From NCBI GenBank assembly GCA_038025085.1, contig CM076146.1, forward strand, positions 10,974,001 to 11,038,000: a DNA stretch of 64,000 bases, written 5' to 3'. The notes under the pieces were generated by a model. The model was not told the origin of the DNA, did no database searches, and worked only from the letters and a program-made list of their open reading frames with translations. This document shows, piece after piece, positions 33,153-45,354 of this stretch (the first letter of the stretch is position 1; every line of letters begins with the position of its first letter). Source of the stretch: Tetragonia tetragonoides (lineage: Eukaryota; Streptophyta; Magnoliopsida; Caryophyllales; Aizoaceae). The position numbers and the translations under genes were made by a program.

Positions 33153-36100
33153 ATGGCTAATTCCGAACCGTTTCTTGATTTAAAAGGTGTTGATAACCTT
33201 AAAAAAAGCTAAGGATGCTGTTAAGCTTTTTGAAATCATAAAGGATTACCCAGACTTATATCGGCCTTCGAGGCTTCAGCATCGAAACGCTGTGATTCAA
33301 TCTCCCCCGGAACCTCCATTCTCTTCGAGTCGTCTTCCAGGCTTCTCGTTAGGCCCTAATTTTGATTCTAAATCTTTTATGGAAGAATATGAGACTTTCT
33401 TATCTCATTTCGATCAGGTTTTTCCTAATTTTCAGTCTTGTCGTTCCTTATTTTTCTCTGGCAATGCTTTTGAACACGCATTTATTCATGCTGGCAACAA
33501 ACCTATTCATGGTTGGGTAAATGAAATTAAAGACACATTTCCTCGAAAGTGGTTTGATCGTTTTAAATATTTCCATGGTCGTTTGAAGGATAATCAAATT
33601 TATGACTTTATTCGTTTGACTTTGTTTAAAACCATTCCTTTTGAAGTCAATGTCTCTCTTTCTATTTTACTTTCGTCGAATCCTGCTATAAATTGTTTTA
33701 TTTCGGGTAGTGGAATTCAAACTGTTACTCTAGAAGATATAGCATTCTTTACAGGTTTAAGTCCTGACACCTCAACTGTAGAACTTTGCTATATTCGTTA
33801 TTCTCCTGCTGCTATAAGAGAGTATTTAGAGCCTGCTTCTGTTTTACTCGGTCAAAAACAGTCGTGGAGTGCTTTAAATTCCCTTTTATTTCATCCAGGT
33901 CCTGTTACAAACAGAGAGGTTGTTCTCTTCTTAGTGTATGTTTTTAGTCGGTTATGTATAGGGAAGTCTTGCAATATAGGTCGAATCTTTCTTCCCTTAG
34001 CAGCTAATATCGCTTCGATGGAAGGTCCCATCCCCTTAGCCCCATTTCTTCTGGCCCAACTGTATTGAGGTCTTAGTCGCATGGTTATTGAACCTTCTCA
34101 AATTTATAGGCAGACCTGTCCTTTGTGGATTCTGACCGTTTGGGCCCATGTGTATTACCCTCATCTGGTCCATACTTTATCTGATGAAGACTATGATCTC
34201 CAATTTTGAAGGGAGACGGAGAAATTTGGGGGTTTTCTTCTCAACTGTAATAAGTCTCTTCGAGACAAATGGGGTTGTGTTGTAGAGGCTGTTTTCATCA
34301 AGTGTGCCCCTTCCATTCCGCAAGATTTTTCCCGGGTTCTTCTTGATTTCCTTTCGAGACCCCCACTTTTTAACTGGCACCCTGCTCGAGATTTGGGTGT
34401 TATCCCTAGCGCTGTTGATCCTACTCGAATAGCTTCCCCTTCTTGGCTCTCTGCCTTTAATCCCTTCCTAATCTCTGATGGTCAAGGCCAGCACAATTGG
34501 AATTCTGTATTATGTGCTCGTGACCTTCTCTTCGTTGATTCCCATGAAATGGGGGTTGACGTTTATAATCCTCAACTTCTAGCTAGGCAGTTTGGTTTGA
34601 TTCAAACCTGCGTTGTCCCATTCATTGAGACCCTCAATCGGCCTTGGTCTTCAAGGATTAATCTGTTAGGGGCTGAGGTCAGTCAGAAACTAAAGGATGC
34701 TGCTAATTATGAGTTGTATCTTCGAACTCAGTGCACTCTTTCCACTTATAGAAGCAAGAGGAAGATTCTTCCTTGGGTGAGAGCTGCTCGAGTTGAGCCT
34801 GGTTATGCTCGATGGTGGAATCGATTTGCTTTTGCCTATTTGCATCCCGACTCTCTTCGTCCTCGTATTGAGGCTACTTTAGGAGTTCTTTATCCTAAGG
34901 ATCCTAACAAGACTGTTGCTATTGCTCCTTTCAGAGCCCTTGCGTCTCCTCCTTTCCTTTTTGAGGTATTTTCTTCCTTTATATAAATCATCTTTTATTA
35001 CCATGTTTCACAGTTTTCCTTCGCCCTATATAACTTGTGTTCTTTTGATTGAAGCCTAATCCGGAGATCTTTTCTGACGAGGAGCCAATCAACGAAGATA
35101 ACACTAACGTATCTCCTCTTATTGTGACCCCAATAAGTATGATGCCTTCATCATCTATACCTTCTACTTCTGGCCTAAAACGGCCTAGGGATTCCCCGTC
35201 CTCTAGTCGAAGAGGTCCACCTGTTATTCCTTCAGATTCAATCGAGGAGTCTGATCCTTCTTCGTCTGATGAGCCCCTTATTATTAGACGTCTTCGAAAT
35301 AGAGCTAACTTCTAATTCAACTCTTCGTAAGGCTTTTGTTATGGATGAATTTCTGACTTTGTTATTTTGTTTGTATATAGGAGATACTACCCCTCTCGTG
35401 GCTAACCTTGATTCCCAAGCTTTGGTGGTATTTCCATCTGGTATGGTTTTCTAGCCTTTTTTTCGATTGGCTGTACTATTTGTATTTTTCTCATACTTGT
35501 TTGTATTTTCATGTACAGAGCCTGTGGTTGAGAGTTCAACGCCCTCTTCTCCACCAAGGCCAACTTCTCCTTATCATATTCCTATATATTACTCGCTGCC
35601 CCTCAAGTATGGATTCTTTTACTTCTTTCTTTTAATCTCTATTTTTGCCTAAAATAACCAAGTTATTTTCCTCTTCTAGGTAGGGTAGAGATATCTATCT
35701 CATCTGATTCTGATGATATTGGGTCAAATAATCCTAGGTTGGAGGACCCAATTTTACCCTCTTCCAACCTTTCTCCTGATCCTCAACCAGATTCAGCTGT
35801 TCAATCACCTCCAATCGAAGAGGCAACTACTTCTCAAACTGATAGGGTGGTTGTTACAGGTTCGAATTCTTTTATTCTAATTCTTTATTTCTTTCATGAA
35901 TTTTACACTTATATTTTCGTTATAATCTGTAGGTGTTTCTATGCCTACTCCTACTGTGAAAATGCCTTCCAAGGCTGAGGATTTTCGTTTGATTGATACT
36001 CTTTCATCTGATTCTACTCGTGTCGAAACTGCAGTTGAGCTTTAAGGTTTTTTTGTTAGTATCCAGTCTCTTTTCCCTGAAAGAATTAGGGATTTGATAC

Positions 36101-36480
36101 TTAACAATGTGGGAGTTCTTACTCAATTCATTCGTGATGCTCGCGACGCATCTCTGTCAGATGATGCTTTGAAGGTGTTGTCTACTCAACTCGAAGAGTC
36201 TTATACCCTTCTTCAGCAGGAAACAGGATTTTATCAGGCCTTGTCTGCTGAGTTGTCTGATATTGATCAACAACTACAACTCCTTCAAGCTCGTAAAAGT
36301 TTTCTTTTGGAACGAGTGCCTTCTTTACAGTCTAATTTTGCTGGCGAAGAAATTCGCTTAACAGCCATAGCAAAATTAGTTAAGGATCGTATGGATAGGG
36401 TATCTTGTCTTAGGTCTTGTCAAACCACTATTCGGGCTATTTTGAGTTCCCTTAAGCAGTGTTTGGACATTCTTGTATGA
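33153..36480 (+). pseudogene. Antisense PMD-like gene of T2, about six exons, decayed
   Basis: Start ATG at 33153 (MANSEPFLDLKGVDN), 110 bp after a TATA-like CCTATATATG. Exon 1 runs to 34965 and encodes a PMD-like domain: VFSRLCIGKSCNIGRIFLPL, LTVWAHVYYPHLVHTLSDE, RKILPWVRAARVEPGYARWW. Further exons are about 35055-35304, 35381-35440, 35519-35606, 35680-35859 and 35934-36480; the last encodes a coiled segment (SAELSDIDQQLQLLQAR). Breaks: an A run at 33201-33207 is one base too long, TGA stops at 34066 and 34207 (both CGA to TGA), TAA near 36045, and the exon 2 donor at 35305 is CT in place of the GT kept in TD. The gene is a different PMD type from that of T1. No known function. Confidence 0.75.
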
Positions 36481-37575
36481 TTTTCTTTTCGTTAATATGA
36501 ACACGTGTTTTGACTTTGACCATTTTGTTTTCTGTGTGGTCTATGTAATTTTCGTGTTTTTCTTTGTTTGTATCGCCCTCTTTTGTTTTATTTTCCTATA
36601 AATTGACCCTATTGTGGTCACTTCTCTTCACTTCTCTTCACTTCTCATTCTCTATCTTTTCTATTTCTCTTCTCTTTCGACCATGCTTTTTTAAAATAAA
36701 AAAAAAAATGGATATCCATGAGTTTCTCAATTGATAGGATAATCGCTCTTATATCGTTGTGATTCCAGACACCATGTCGAATGTATCCTATCTTTGCTTA
36801 ATCATTTAGCCATATCTTTTGCCTCTTTTCTATTTCATAAACCTTTCGATGAGGTATTAATTAGACTTGTTTCGTATATGATCACCCATATTAATTTATT
36901 TCGCTTGGTCCTTATCAAGATGAAATTTGCTATAACCTCTTTCGTTATAGCCCTAATATCCTCTACTTACATATATAATCACCCATATTAACATAGGCAG
37001 CCTTATCAGGACGAGTAGGGTGATATTCTTTTCTTCTTTTTCGTTCTTTCTTCTTGTCAAGGCCTGTCAAGTACACTCACTGGGCGTGGGGTACTTTTTC
37101 CTTGTCAGGGCGAGTAGGGTGATTTTGCCCCCTTCATTCTTTTATTAGTACCCTTTCAAATACACACACTGATCCTGTGGTGTTTTACTTTGGTATTTTT
37201 GACCGGATATTTGTTTTCCAGCATTTATGTTCAAGATATCTCTTCGATCATCAGATAAAAAGACGCCTATTCAAATAGCATTTTACTAGGGCTTTCTTTA
37301 TATGGATCTTGTAATAAATTGATTCGAATTACCTATGTATTTTAGCTTTCGTTTATCTCTTTCCAAAGCTATGGAAACCTATTGTAAATGTTATCTTTGT
37401 ATATATCCCAAGTCGAAGGAAAATATTTCTTTAGATATTTGCCATTTATTGCTCGTCCAAATTGCTTGCCATTCGTATATAACAATTTGTATGCATTTCC
37501 TGGTTCAATGCTTTTGATAATGAATGGTCCTTCCCAATTTGGAGACCACCTCCCATAAAATTTATCTTTTTGTCC
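36481..37575. other. T2 noncoding region between antisense gene and integrase end
   Basis: About 1.1 kb, converging 3' ends. The part 36770-37320 is conserved in TD (31555-31990). Frames here are short. The lower-frame end of integrase may extend to about 37340. Confidence 0.6.
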
Positions 37576-38571
37576 TTAAGGTAGTATTGTTTTCCATACC
37601 AATTCGTCCTTGGAAAACTGTTTCTTCCTTACTCTTTGATTATAACATTTTTCGGTTTGTCTTTTTAATCTATGAATATTTTGTAATGCTTCGATTTGTA
37701 AGATCTCTTGATCCAACTGTTCAATATTCATAGCCTCTTCGTACTCTTGTGGTGATAAATTAATTTGTTTAAGTATTCGTTCGGATTTGATATTCATTTC
37801 GACAGGTATAACTGTTTCATGTCCAAATACCAATTGAAATGGAGTTACTAGTATGCTCTCTCTAAGACTTGTTCGATAATCCCATAACGTTTCTAATAGT
37901 AGTTCATGCCAAATACGAGGATTGTCTTTTATCATTTTAGCAATTCCTCTTTTTATGATCTTATTACTTGACTCTGCTTGATCGTTCGCTTGGGCATAAT
38001 ATGGAGTAGAATTTGTCAATTTAACAGATAGTCTTCCTAAAAAGGACTTTATTTCGTCACTATTGAATACCTTAGCTTGATCCACTGTGGTAGTCTCAGG
38101 GATCCCAAATCTAGTAAATATATTTTCGTTGATAAAATCTACTATGTCACTAGATGTTATATTTACAAAAGACTTCGCTTCGACCAACTTTGTAAAGTAA
38201 TCAGTGGCTACTAAAACATATTTATGGTGCTTTGATGAAGCAGGTCTAATTTCTCCAATAATATCCATCGCCCATCCTCGAAATGGCCATGGTTTAATTA
38301 TACTATGGAGTTTGGCTGCTGGGACTCGTTGAATACCACTATGTTTTTGGCATGGTCTGCACCCTTTAGCATATTGTAAACAATCTCTAGTGACTGTTGG
38401 GCAATAATACCCATATTGGTGTATTAGTCTTCTCGATTTTTGCCGTGTTTTGTGGGCTCCACATATGCCTTTATGTATTTCTCCCATGACTAGCAATGCA
38501 TCGTCTAAGTCTAGACATTTAAGCAATATACCGCTAAACCTTTCGAAACAGTTGTTCTCCATCATACACAT
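37576..38571 (-). pseudogene. T2 integrase
   Basis: 331-codon frame. HHCC zinc part: GEIHKGICGAHKTRQK and CLQYAKGCRPCQKH. Catalytic core: GWAMDIIGEI (first Asp), TVDQAKVFNSDE (second Asp), NDQAESSNKIIKRG (Glu). Then FQLVFGHETVIPVEMN and a C-terminal region with KCYNQRVRKKQF. The three catalytic acids are kept. It is one piece of a broken pol, so unlikely to be made. No chromodomain is seen. Confidence 0.88.
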
Positions 38572-38779
38572 ATCGATGTGCTATGAGTTTTAGTTTGTTC
38601 GAATATTTCTTCTTTGATGTTTCTTGGAGGAATTCAATTATTTCGTCCCTCTAATCAACCTCCTTGATCATAATATCTACTTTATTAATTTCCATCGTTA
38701 TTCTTTCCTCGAATGGAACAAGTTCCTTGGCCTTGATTGTAATCTTTTCGTGGAAATAACTCCAAGGAATTTTATACCT

Positions 38780-39703
38780 TCATACTAATTGAGCCAACTC
38801 GTTTGCTATTTTATTTTTGATTCGAGGGATATAATATATTTTTACTTCATAAAAGTATTGCAATAGTTTTTTAATTCTAGCATTTCCTAGAATCGTCATT
38901 GGACTGAAGCATTTGAAGATTCCTTTTGTTTGATTCACGATTAGTTGAGAATCTCCTTTTATGATTACGTTCTTGGCTCCTAACTCGAGAAGGCTTTCCA
39001 GACCTAAAATTAAGGCTTTGTAATTTGCCCTGTTGTTTGTACAAGGTCCATCGAGTTGTACAGCTATTTTCGTAGGGACTCCTGTTGGTGATATTAAATA
39101 TATTCCAGCACCTGCTCCTCTTTTTGTCGAAGAGCCATCGAAATATAATTTCCATGGAACTAGACCAACATAGTCATCTTCAAATTGATTTTCTAGATCA
39201 ACACTAATTGATGGATGATCTGCTAAAAAGTCAGCCAAAGCTTGTCCTTTTATTGCCTTTTGTGGTATATATCTAATATCGAATTGAAAACGTTGAAGGC
39301 TCCACTTGTTTAGCCTTTCTTTTAATAGTGGCTGTGATAACATATATTTCATTATATCTGTTGGAGATACTACTTCGACTGTAAAGGACATGAAATAATG
39401 CCTTAATTTTAATGAGGCAAAGTATAAGCTATAACACCACTTTTCGATGGATGTATATCTAGTCTCTGTATCTGCTAAAGTTTTTGATAAATAGAACACT
39501 GCTTGTTCTTTTCCATTGTCGTTCTCCTGTACCAGTAAACATCCCATTGAAGTATCCCCTATTGAGAGATATAATCTTAGAGGCTTTCCCATTCGTGGTG
39601 GGATTAAGACTGGTGGCTCTGATAAGTATTGTTTGATTTTTTCGAATGTTATCTGATGTATTGGTTTCCATTGGAAGTCTTCTCCTTCCTTGGATTTTAG
39701 CAA
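38780..39703 (-). pseudogene. T2 RNase H and archaeal-type second RNase H
   Basis: 307-codon frame starting at the end of RT (PRMGKPLRLYLSIGDTSMGC, VFYLSKTLADTETRYTSIEK), followed by the connection and the second RNase H: WKLYFDGSSTKRGAGAGIYL (Asp), VIIKGDSQLIVNQTKG (Asp) and NKIANELAQL near the end. The last motif normally has Asp or Glu-rich DALA; here it reads NELA. The second RNase H defines the Tat clade. Confidence 0.85.
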
Positions 39704-40446
39704 CGATGAAAAGTTCTTTGTTTTATCTGCTAAATTAGATATGAACCTTCGGATAAAATTGATTTGTCCTAGGAATCTCTGGAGCTCCTTTTTGTTCGTA
39801 GGTTATTTTGCTTCTCAAATTGCTTTCACTTTGTTCTTATCAATTTGAATTCCTCGTTGGTGGATAAGAAATCCCAAGAAATTTCCTGCCTGTACTTCAA
39901 AAGCAAATTTGAGTGGCTTCATTTTTAATTTATACTTTCGCATTCTTTTGAATGAATTTTCTAAATGATCTAGATGATCCTTATGTGTTTGTGATTTTAT
40001 CACCACATCATCTATATATACTTCCATAAATTTTCCTACCATATCGTGAAATAGGTAGTTCATGGTTCTTTGATATGTTGCTCCTGCATTCTTGAGTCCA
40101 AACGGCATTACAATCCATTCGAACGTTCCTAAGGATCATGGACATCTAAATGCAGTTTTGTTTCTATCTTCCCTAACTATTCATAATTGATAATTCCCTG
40201 AGTATCCATCCATAAATGATAAGACTTTGTGTCGAGATGCTGCGTCGATTAGAGTATCAGCTACTGGCATAGGGTATTCATCCTTTGGGCTAGCTTTGTT
40301 AGATCTCTGAAATCTATACACACTCTGATTTTTCCATTCTTTTTAACAACTGGAACAACATTGGCTAGCCACTCGACGTATTTGGCTTGCCTTATGAATT
40401 TTGCTTCAAGTAAATTCTCTATTTCCTTTTTGACCCCCCAAAACAA
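39704..40446 (-). pseudogene. T2 reverse transcriptase, broken
   Basis: N-terminal part 40446-40261 (VPVVKKNGKIRVCIDFRDL) and catalytic part 40108-39815 (MPFGLKNAGATYQRTMNYL, then VYIDDVVIKSQ with the YIDD box, GNFLGFLIHQRGIQID). The stretch between, and the end after 39815, carry frameshifts and stops. Confidence 0.85.
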
Positions 40447-40455
40447 CCTCTGGGG

Positions 40456-40941
40456 CTATCCTTCGTGGAGGTGCATAATTGGTCTACAATCCTTTTTTAT
40501 AGGTAGCTCGTGTTGTGCTATTCGAGTGTCTATCCCAGGCATCTCATGGTGAGACCAAGCAAAGCAATCTCTGTATTCGATTAGGATTTTGATAAAATCC
40601 TCTTTCTCTTTTGGAAGTAACTTTGCACTAATGTAAGTTATTCTGGGTTTTTCTTTTGTACCCAAATTAACTTCTTCGAGTGGATCTTGTATTCCCATTT
40701 TTATATCCTCGTTTTTCTCCCAGATTCGTTCTGGTATTTCATATGTGATATCTTCTTGTGTTTCTTTTAATTCGTTAGTCATTGCGTGAATTAGCTTTCG
40801 TTCACTATTTAGACTTGCCACAACTCTTAGAGTTTTATCCAAAGCTTTCTTCAATTCAACTACAGAATCATTTTCTTCGTAAAAAACATTTGTATTAATT
40901 CGAGTAACATCTTTACAATCTATTGTTCTAGACATAACCAT
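40456..40941 (-). pseudogene. T2 pol linker between protease and RT
   Basis: 161-codon ORF ending DCFAWSHHEMPGIDTRIAQHE, the Tat signature upstream of RT, as in T1 13394-13876. The rest is charged and of unknown fold. Confidence 0.75.
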
Positions 40942-40986
40942 AATTCTTAAAAATGATAATGATTACAATAATTTCTAATCCTATTT

Positions 40987-41823
40987 CTAGGAAGCTGTAA
41001 TTTTCAAGGGTCCTTCCTTTAGTTTGTTACTAAAGTCCCTGATTTTCGCTTTATCATCTTCTTCTGATCTTTGATTGACCTCTTTTCTTCGTTGTTCTTC
41101 GAGCACCTCTATTCGAATTGGCGCGCACTCTCCCGTGTAGAACCTGGCTTCCACAAAATTAGCAGTGGTTAAATGAGGCTTTTCTTCCGCCTTAATAGTT
41201 TCAACTTTCTCACCATTCCAAATTATCAATATTTGGTGTAAGGTAGATGGTATGCAATAATTGCTATGGATCCAGTCTCTTTCTAATAAAGCCTGATAGC
41301 TAGAACTAGTATTAACCACAAAGAAAGCAGTATAGGAGATCGTATTTTCTACTTTAATTTTGACTGTTAACAGTCCATCGGATTTAGTGGCTTGCCCCGA
41401 GAAGCCATATACTGCTACGTCTGCAATTATTAAATCCTTCAGGGATTTTCCTAAAAGTGGTAATGTAGATAATGGTAGTACATTCACAGCTGCCCCATTA
41501 TCAATTAAAACTCTATTTATCCCAATATTATCAATTTCTGCTTTGATATATAATGGCTTGATATGATTATTATTTATGGCTTTTCTATCCAATAACTCCT
41601 TGAAAACTGGGTCTATGTTATGCTCACAAGTACAGGCCTCAATCTCTTCAATCTCTGAGATGTTTAGGTTTTCATAACATTTTAAATCTAGGAGGGTATC
41701 CTCTATGAATTCGTATGGTGAATCATCTAAAGTAGAAGTTAAATTTCGTTCTATTTCTAGATAAGACTGAGAGGACATACCTGATTGAGCCATGAATTCG
41801 TAGGCCTCCTCTTCTTCTACCAT
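40987..41823 (-). pseudogene. T2 protease region
   Basis: 278-codon frame. Near residue 110 it reads INRVLIDNGAAVNVLPLSTL, an aspartic protease active-site loop in which the usual D-S/T-G is DNG, as I recall for other Tat elements. A later VYGFSGQATKS matches the flap region. The protease would cut the gag-pol polyprotein. It is separated from gag by a stop near 41843. Confidence 0.75.
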
Positions 41824-41844
41824 CTCGTGCCATCGCTGACGTTC

Positions 41845-43113
41845 TTAGTTTTGTCTTTCTGGCTGAATCTCTGGGTGCATGGCATCCACCATGCTCACTT
41901 CAGTTTTATCTTCGAAATTCAAAGCCCTTTGAACAGCTTGCGTTCGTGCAAACTCTTCGTTGTTGACGTAGATCTCGATCCCATCATCTGAGGTATATTC
42001 GTCTTCCTCTCGATCCCTCCTTTCGGTATTACTAGGAAGAACTTTTACCTCCCTCATTTGATCCCTAAGGGTATCTATGTCCACTCCTTCACTTTGTTTT
42101 GCTGGACATTGGATTTTTCCAACTTGGATTTGCAATGTTCCTTTCGACATTGCATCTTCATCAATCTTCAGTTGATTGACGAGTGCCTCTTGTTGCATCT
42201 TCATTGCAACCTGAGCTCTAGCATGGCTTAATTTCTCTGCCACCTGTTTCCTCTCTTGAGCTCTCGAAGGGATGCACCCTAGCTGATTCATATGAGAAGC
42301 TCGGGTATCTTCGAAATACCCTGACGCCCTTAACCCATTCTGAGGTAAACCCCCTCTAAGGGCGTATATGCCCCCCAATCTGCCTCCTCTACCTCCTCGA
42401 TATCCTCTTCCCGTAGGGAAGACATCCATTCGTGGACGTTTGGGCATTCCATAACTTCGTTGATAGGCCGGTACCCAGTTCGGATCATTAAATATAATCT
42501 GTAGCCGCACTAATTCGAAGTGCAGAGTATCAGAACAGTCATGACATAATACCTTCTGTAGTCCTTTAAGGTTAGTAGCAATTTTCGGAGTTACTACACC
42601 TTCTGTTTCGAGGACCTCTTTGTAGGTTTTGTCCCTAACATTAATCACCTGTTCTTTATTAACAGACCTTACCTCTTGCTGATGTACTTCGATATCATCA
42701 GCTGTTTCCATTCCTAGAGTGACCCTTTCGACATAGGTCAACTCTACTATTCCAAGTTCCATTTGCTTAGCAACAAACCTTCGAAATATTGGACATTGGT
42801 CAGTAGTATGTAGAGTATTCATGTGCCACCTACACATTCCTTCGAGCCCTTCATCTTTGGCCTTAGGAAATGTCAAAATTCCCTAGTCAATGTATCTGTT
42901 GAACAAGATGTTGGCCATTTTCGTGTAATTCGATATCTGCAAATACGAAATATTAGATATGTCAACATCTATCATATTGATTTCTACGTTTTGTTGAAAA
43001 GGGTCTTTTTCAATTTCTGTTTTATCGTCGTTAGGAAAAAATAATTCCTTTTCGTCTATCTTTTTCTGTATGATATTTCGAAAGTATGTACAATCATTAG
43101 TTTTGTGTGTCAT
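41845..43113 (-). pseudogene. T2 gag C-terminal part with two CHHC zinc knuckles
   Basis: Two frames (43113-42883 and 42876-41845). The second opens with CRWHMNTLHTTDQC, a C-x2-H-x4-H-x4-C knuckle. The first is preceded by a like motif around CK-stop-HNTMTHKTNDC, where Trp has become TGA. Then a G/R-rich box (GRGYRGGRGGRLGG) and a charged tail. The knuckles and RG box probably bind RNA. I infer it is the nucleocapsid-like part of gag. Confidence 0.7.
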
Positions 43114-43277
43114 AGTGTTATGTCATTTACAATATGGCTTTTTCTCTAACTCTGCATCTGAAGGTATCCTAATATTTCTAGTCCTCCTAATTTTCTTATT
43201 AGCGAGTAACCAGTCAAATATCTTATCAGCTTTCGAAATATCAAAAGAATATTTCTTAGGCTTACCCCCTATATCCG

Positions 43278-44936
43278 CTAACTATCTTTCTTTTCGAGTT
43301 TAGGACAAGAGAATGGTGGTCCTTTCTTAAATTCAGTATAATCTATTTCGAAAGGATCTTTAAAAACCCATGGTGCTTCTATTTCGAATGGGTTGAAACA
43401 ATGGTGTTTCCTTTGACTTTCTTCTCTTAGCATATTTTCGTATCGTATTGCACTTTCTGCTAATTCTCTAAAGTCATGAAAAGGAAGGCCATCGAATTTC
43501 ATTCTATATTCTATGGCCATATTCTCTTTAGCTAATTGTAAAAAAAAAATTTCGGGTAAATTTGTGTGACATCTTATCCTAACTCTTTTAAACCTAGATA
43601 GATATTCCTTTATTGATTCCCCAGTGTGTTGTCGTATTCTAGCAAGATCACTCATTGAAATGCCTGGATCGGTTCTAGCAAAGTGATTTTGGAAATGGAA
43701 TTGCATTTCTTCCCAACTATATATCGAATTTGGGGCTAGGCTTATATACCAATTAAAAGCAGTTCCTGTTAAAGAACTAGGAAACATTCGAAGTTTTAGA
43801 TATTCGTTATCTGCTGCTTCCCTACATTGACATGAGAACCTAGCTACATGTTCTAATGCAGATACATTATCCTCTCCTGAAAATAAAGTAAAATCAGGGA
43901 CTCTAAATCCTCGAGGGAAAGGATGTGCTCTATCTATCCAATCAGGGTAAGGTTTACTCGTTAGGGGTCTGTTTACTTTTCTCAACGTTGGCCCGTATAA
44001 TCTTTCTACTATTTGTTTGATTTGTGATTGAATAGATTCTTCCCCCATCATTCCTCGCATCGTATATGGATATGTGGTGGGTTGTGTACTATATGGATCA
44101 TTTGTTCCATATCTTGTATTATTATACTATGTATTCTGACCAAAAGTAGTTGGTCTTCTCCATTGATAATTTCCTTCGAAAGGCTGATAAGGGTTTCCCT
44201 GCCCCATAGTCGTGTACCCTGGTGGATTAGGGTCATAGTGAATAGGTTGTGAAGATATATTAGATGTCCTGGGGTATTCGAAAGGAATCCCAGGATTTTT
44301 ATCTTTTCCTATATTATCTTTATCTCCTGTGGGTCCTAGACCTAAATTCGTATTAACTCCAGGAGATGATGTCAAATTGATCGGATTTGACGGTTGGCTT
44401 GTTTCAAAATTCCTAAATGTTCGTTGAGGTTCCCTGGGGAAGCCTGGTGGTGGATATCCTATAGGTGTCTCAATATTTTCTCCTATAGGTGATTTATCTT
44501 TCACAGTTCCTCTAGTCAACTGTATGATCTTTTCGATGAGTTTATTATGCTTTTCAATATGTGGCTCTAAATTCACTGTCACGTCACTAGCCATACTTTT
44601 CGATAAGGCTGTAAATGTAGAATTGAAGGTCTCATGTATATCTAGTATGATTTTTCCTACTTCTTTAGCTAGACATTCTTTCGAGTCTGTCACTATGCTA
44701 TCTACGATTTGATGGAAAACCCTTGAAGTATCATGTGCTAAGGCTCTATATTGGTCATTATACTCTTTTCGTTGGCTTTCTCGGGTCTCTAATAGAGTTT
44801 CTTTCATACATTCCACAAACTTCTCATAAACTTCTTGTATATCGAACTTAGTTTTTCGTGGAGTTTCTTCACGAGAAGAAGAGGCTTGAGGTTGGGATGT
44901 TGCGTTTGAAGCATTATCCTCTCTTTGGATACTCAC
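43278..44936 (-). pseudogene. T2 gag, N-terminal and capsid parts, one internal stop
   Basis: Starts at ATG 44936 (MSIQREDNASNATSQ). 44936-44127 is a helical then Pro-rich N-terminal part (GYPPPGFPREPQRTF). After a TAG at 44127 the same frame goes on to 43278 with the gag capsid domain (FTLFSGEDNVSALEHVARFS, TGTAFNWYISLAPNSI, FQNHFARTDPGI, RRIRQHTGES-like). It stops at KKDS, and gag continues in the next feature. TD has its own break a few codons away. Confidence 0.85.
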
Positions 44937-45030
44937 TTTCTGTTGTTCATTTAGTAATATCTTGTGTTAGTATGTTTACTGCTTTACTTCTCTTGCCCTT
45001 TTGATCATCCTTTATTGCTTTTTTATTACC

Positions 45031-45057
<27 letters not shown>
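45031..45057. repeat. Poly(A) tract in T2 leader
   Basis: 27 A residues between gag and the SINE fragment. Confidence 0.95.
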
Positions 45058-45062
<5 letters not shown>

Positions 45063-45095
45063 TTGCAAATGTATTTAAAAAAAAAGAAAAAGTTT

Positions 45096-45201
45096 TTGTG
45101 GGTCTTTCGGAAACAGTCTCTCTTTTAGGCGACTAGTTAGGGGTAAGACTGCGTACATCTAGACCTCCCCAGACCCCGCCCTAGGCGGGATACTTACTGG
45201 G

Positions 45202-45247
<46 letters not shown>
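45096..45247 (+). mobile_element. TS-type SINE, 5'-truncated, with (TTG)n tail
   Basis: Plus-strand GTCTTTCGGAAACAGTCTCTC, GGGGTAAGACTGCGTACATC, CTCCCCAGACCCCGCC and ACTGGG followed by about 15 copies of TTG (45200-45247). From memory this is the 3' half of the TS-like SINE family of plants, whose copies end in (TTG)n. The tRNA-derived 5' half with its box A and box B is not visible. It sits between the T2 gag start and the primer site, in the 5' leader of T2. Confidence 0.7.
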
Positions 45248-45334
45248 GGGTACTCATGTCACCAGATATATTTCTTATTTGAGACCTAGTTTGAGGCATT
45301 AAAAGGATTTATTCGTGGAGTGTATTTCGTAACT

Positions 45335-45351
45335 CCCACTGTGGTCGCCAA
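45335..45351 (-). other. T2 primer binding site
   Basis: Minus strand TTGGCGACCACAGTGGG, 3 bp from the LTR start at 45355. It has the TGGCGAC start of the tRNA-Arg-like site but a different body from T1 and T3, so it may use another tRNA isoacceptor. Confidence 0.7.
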
Positions 45352-45354
45352 ATT

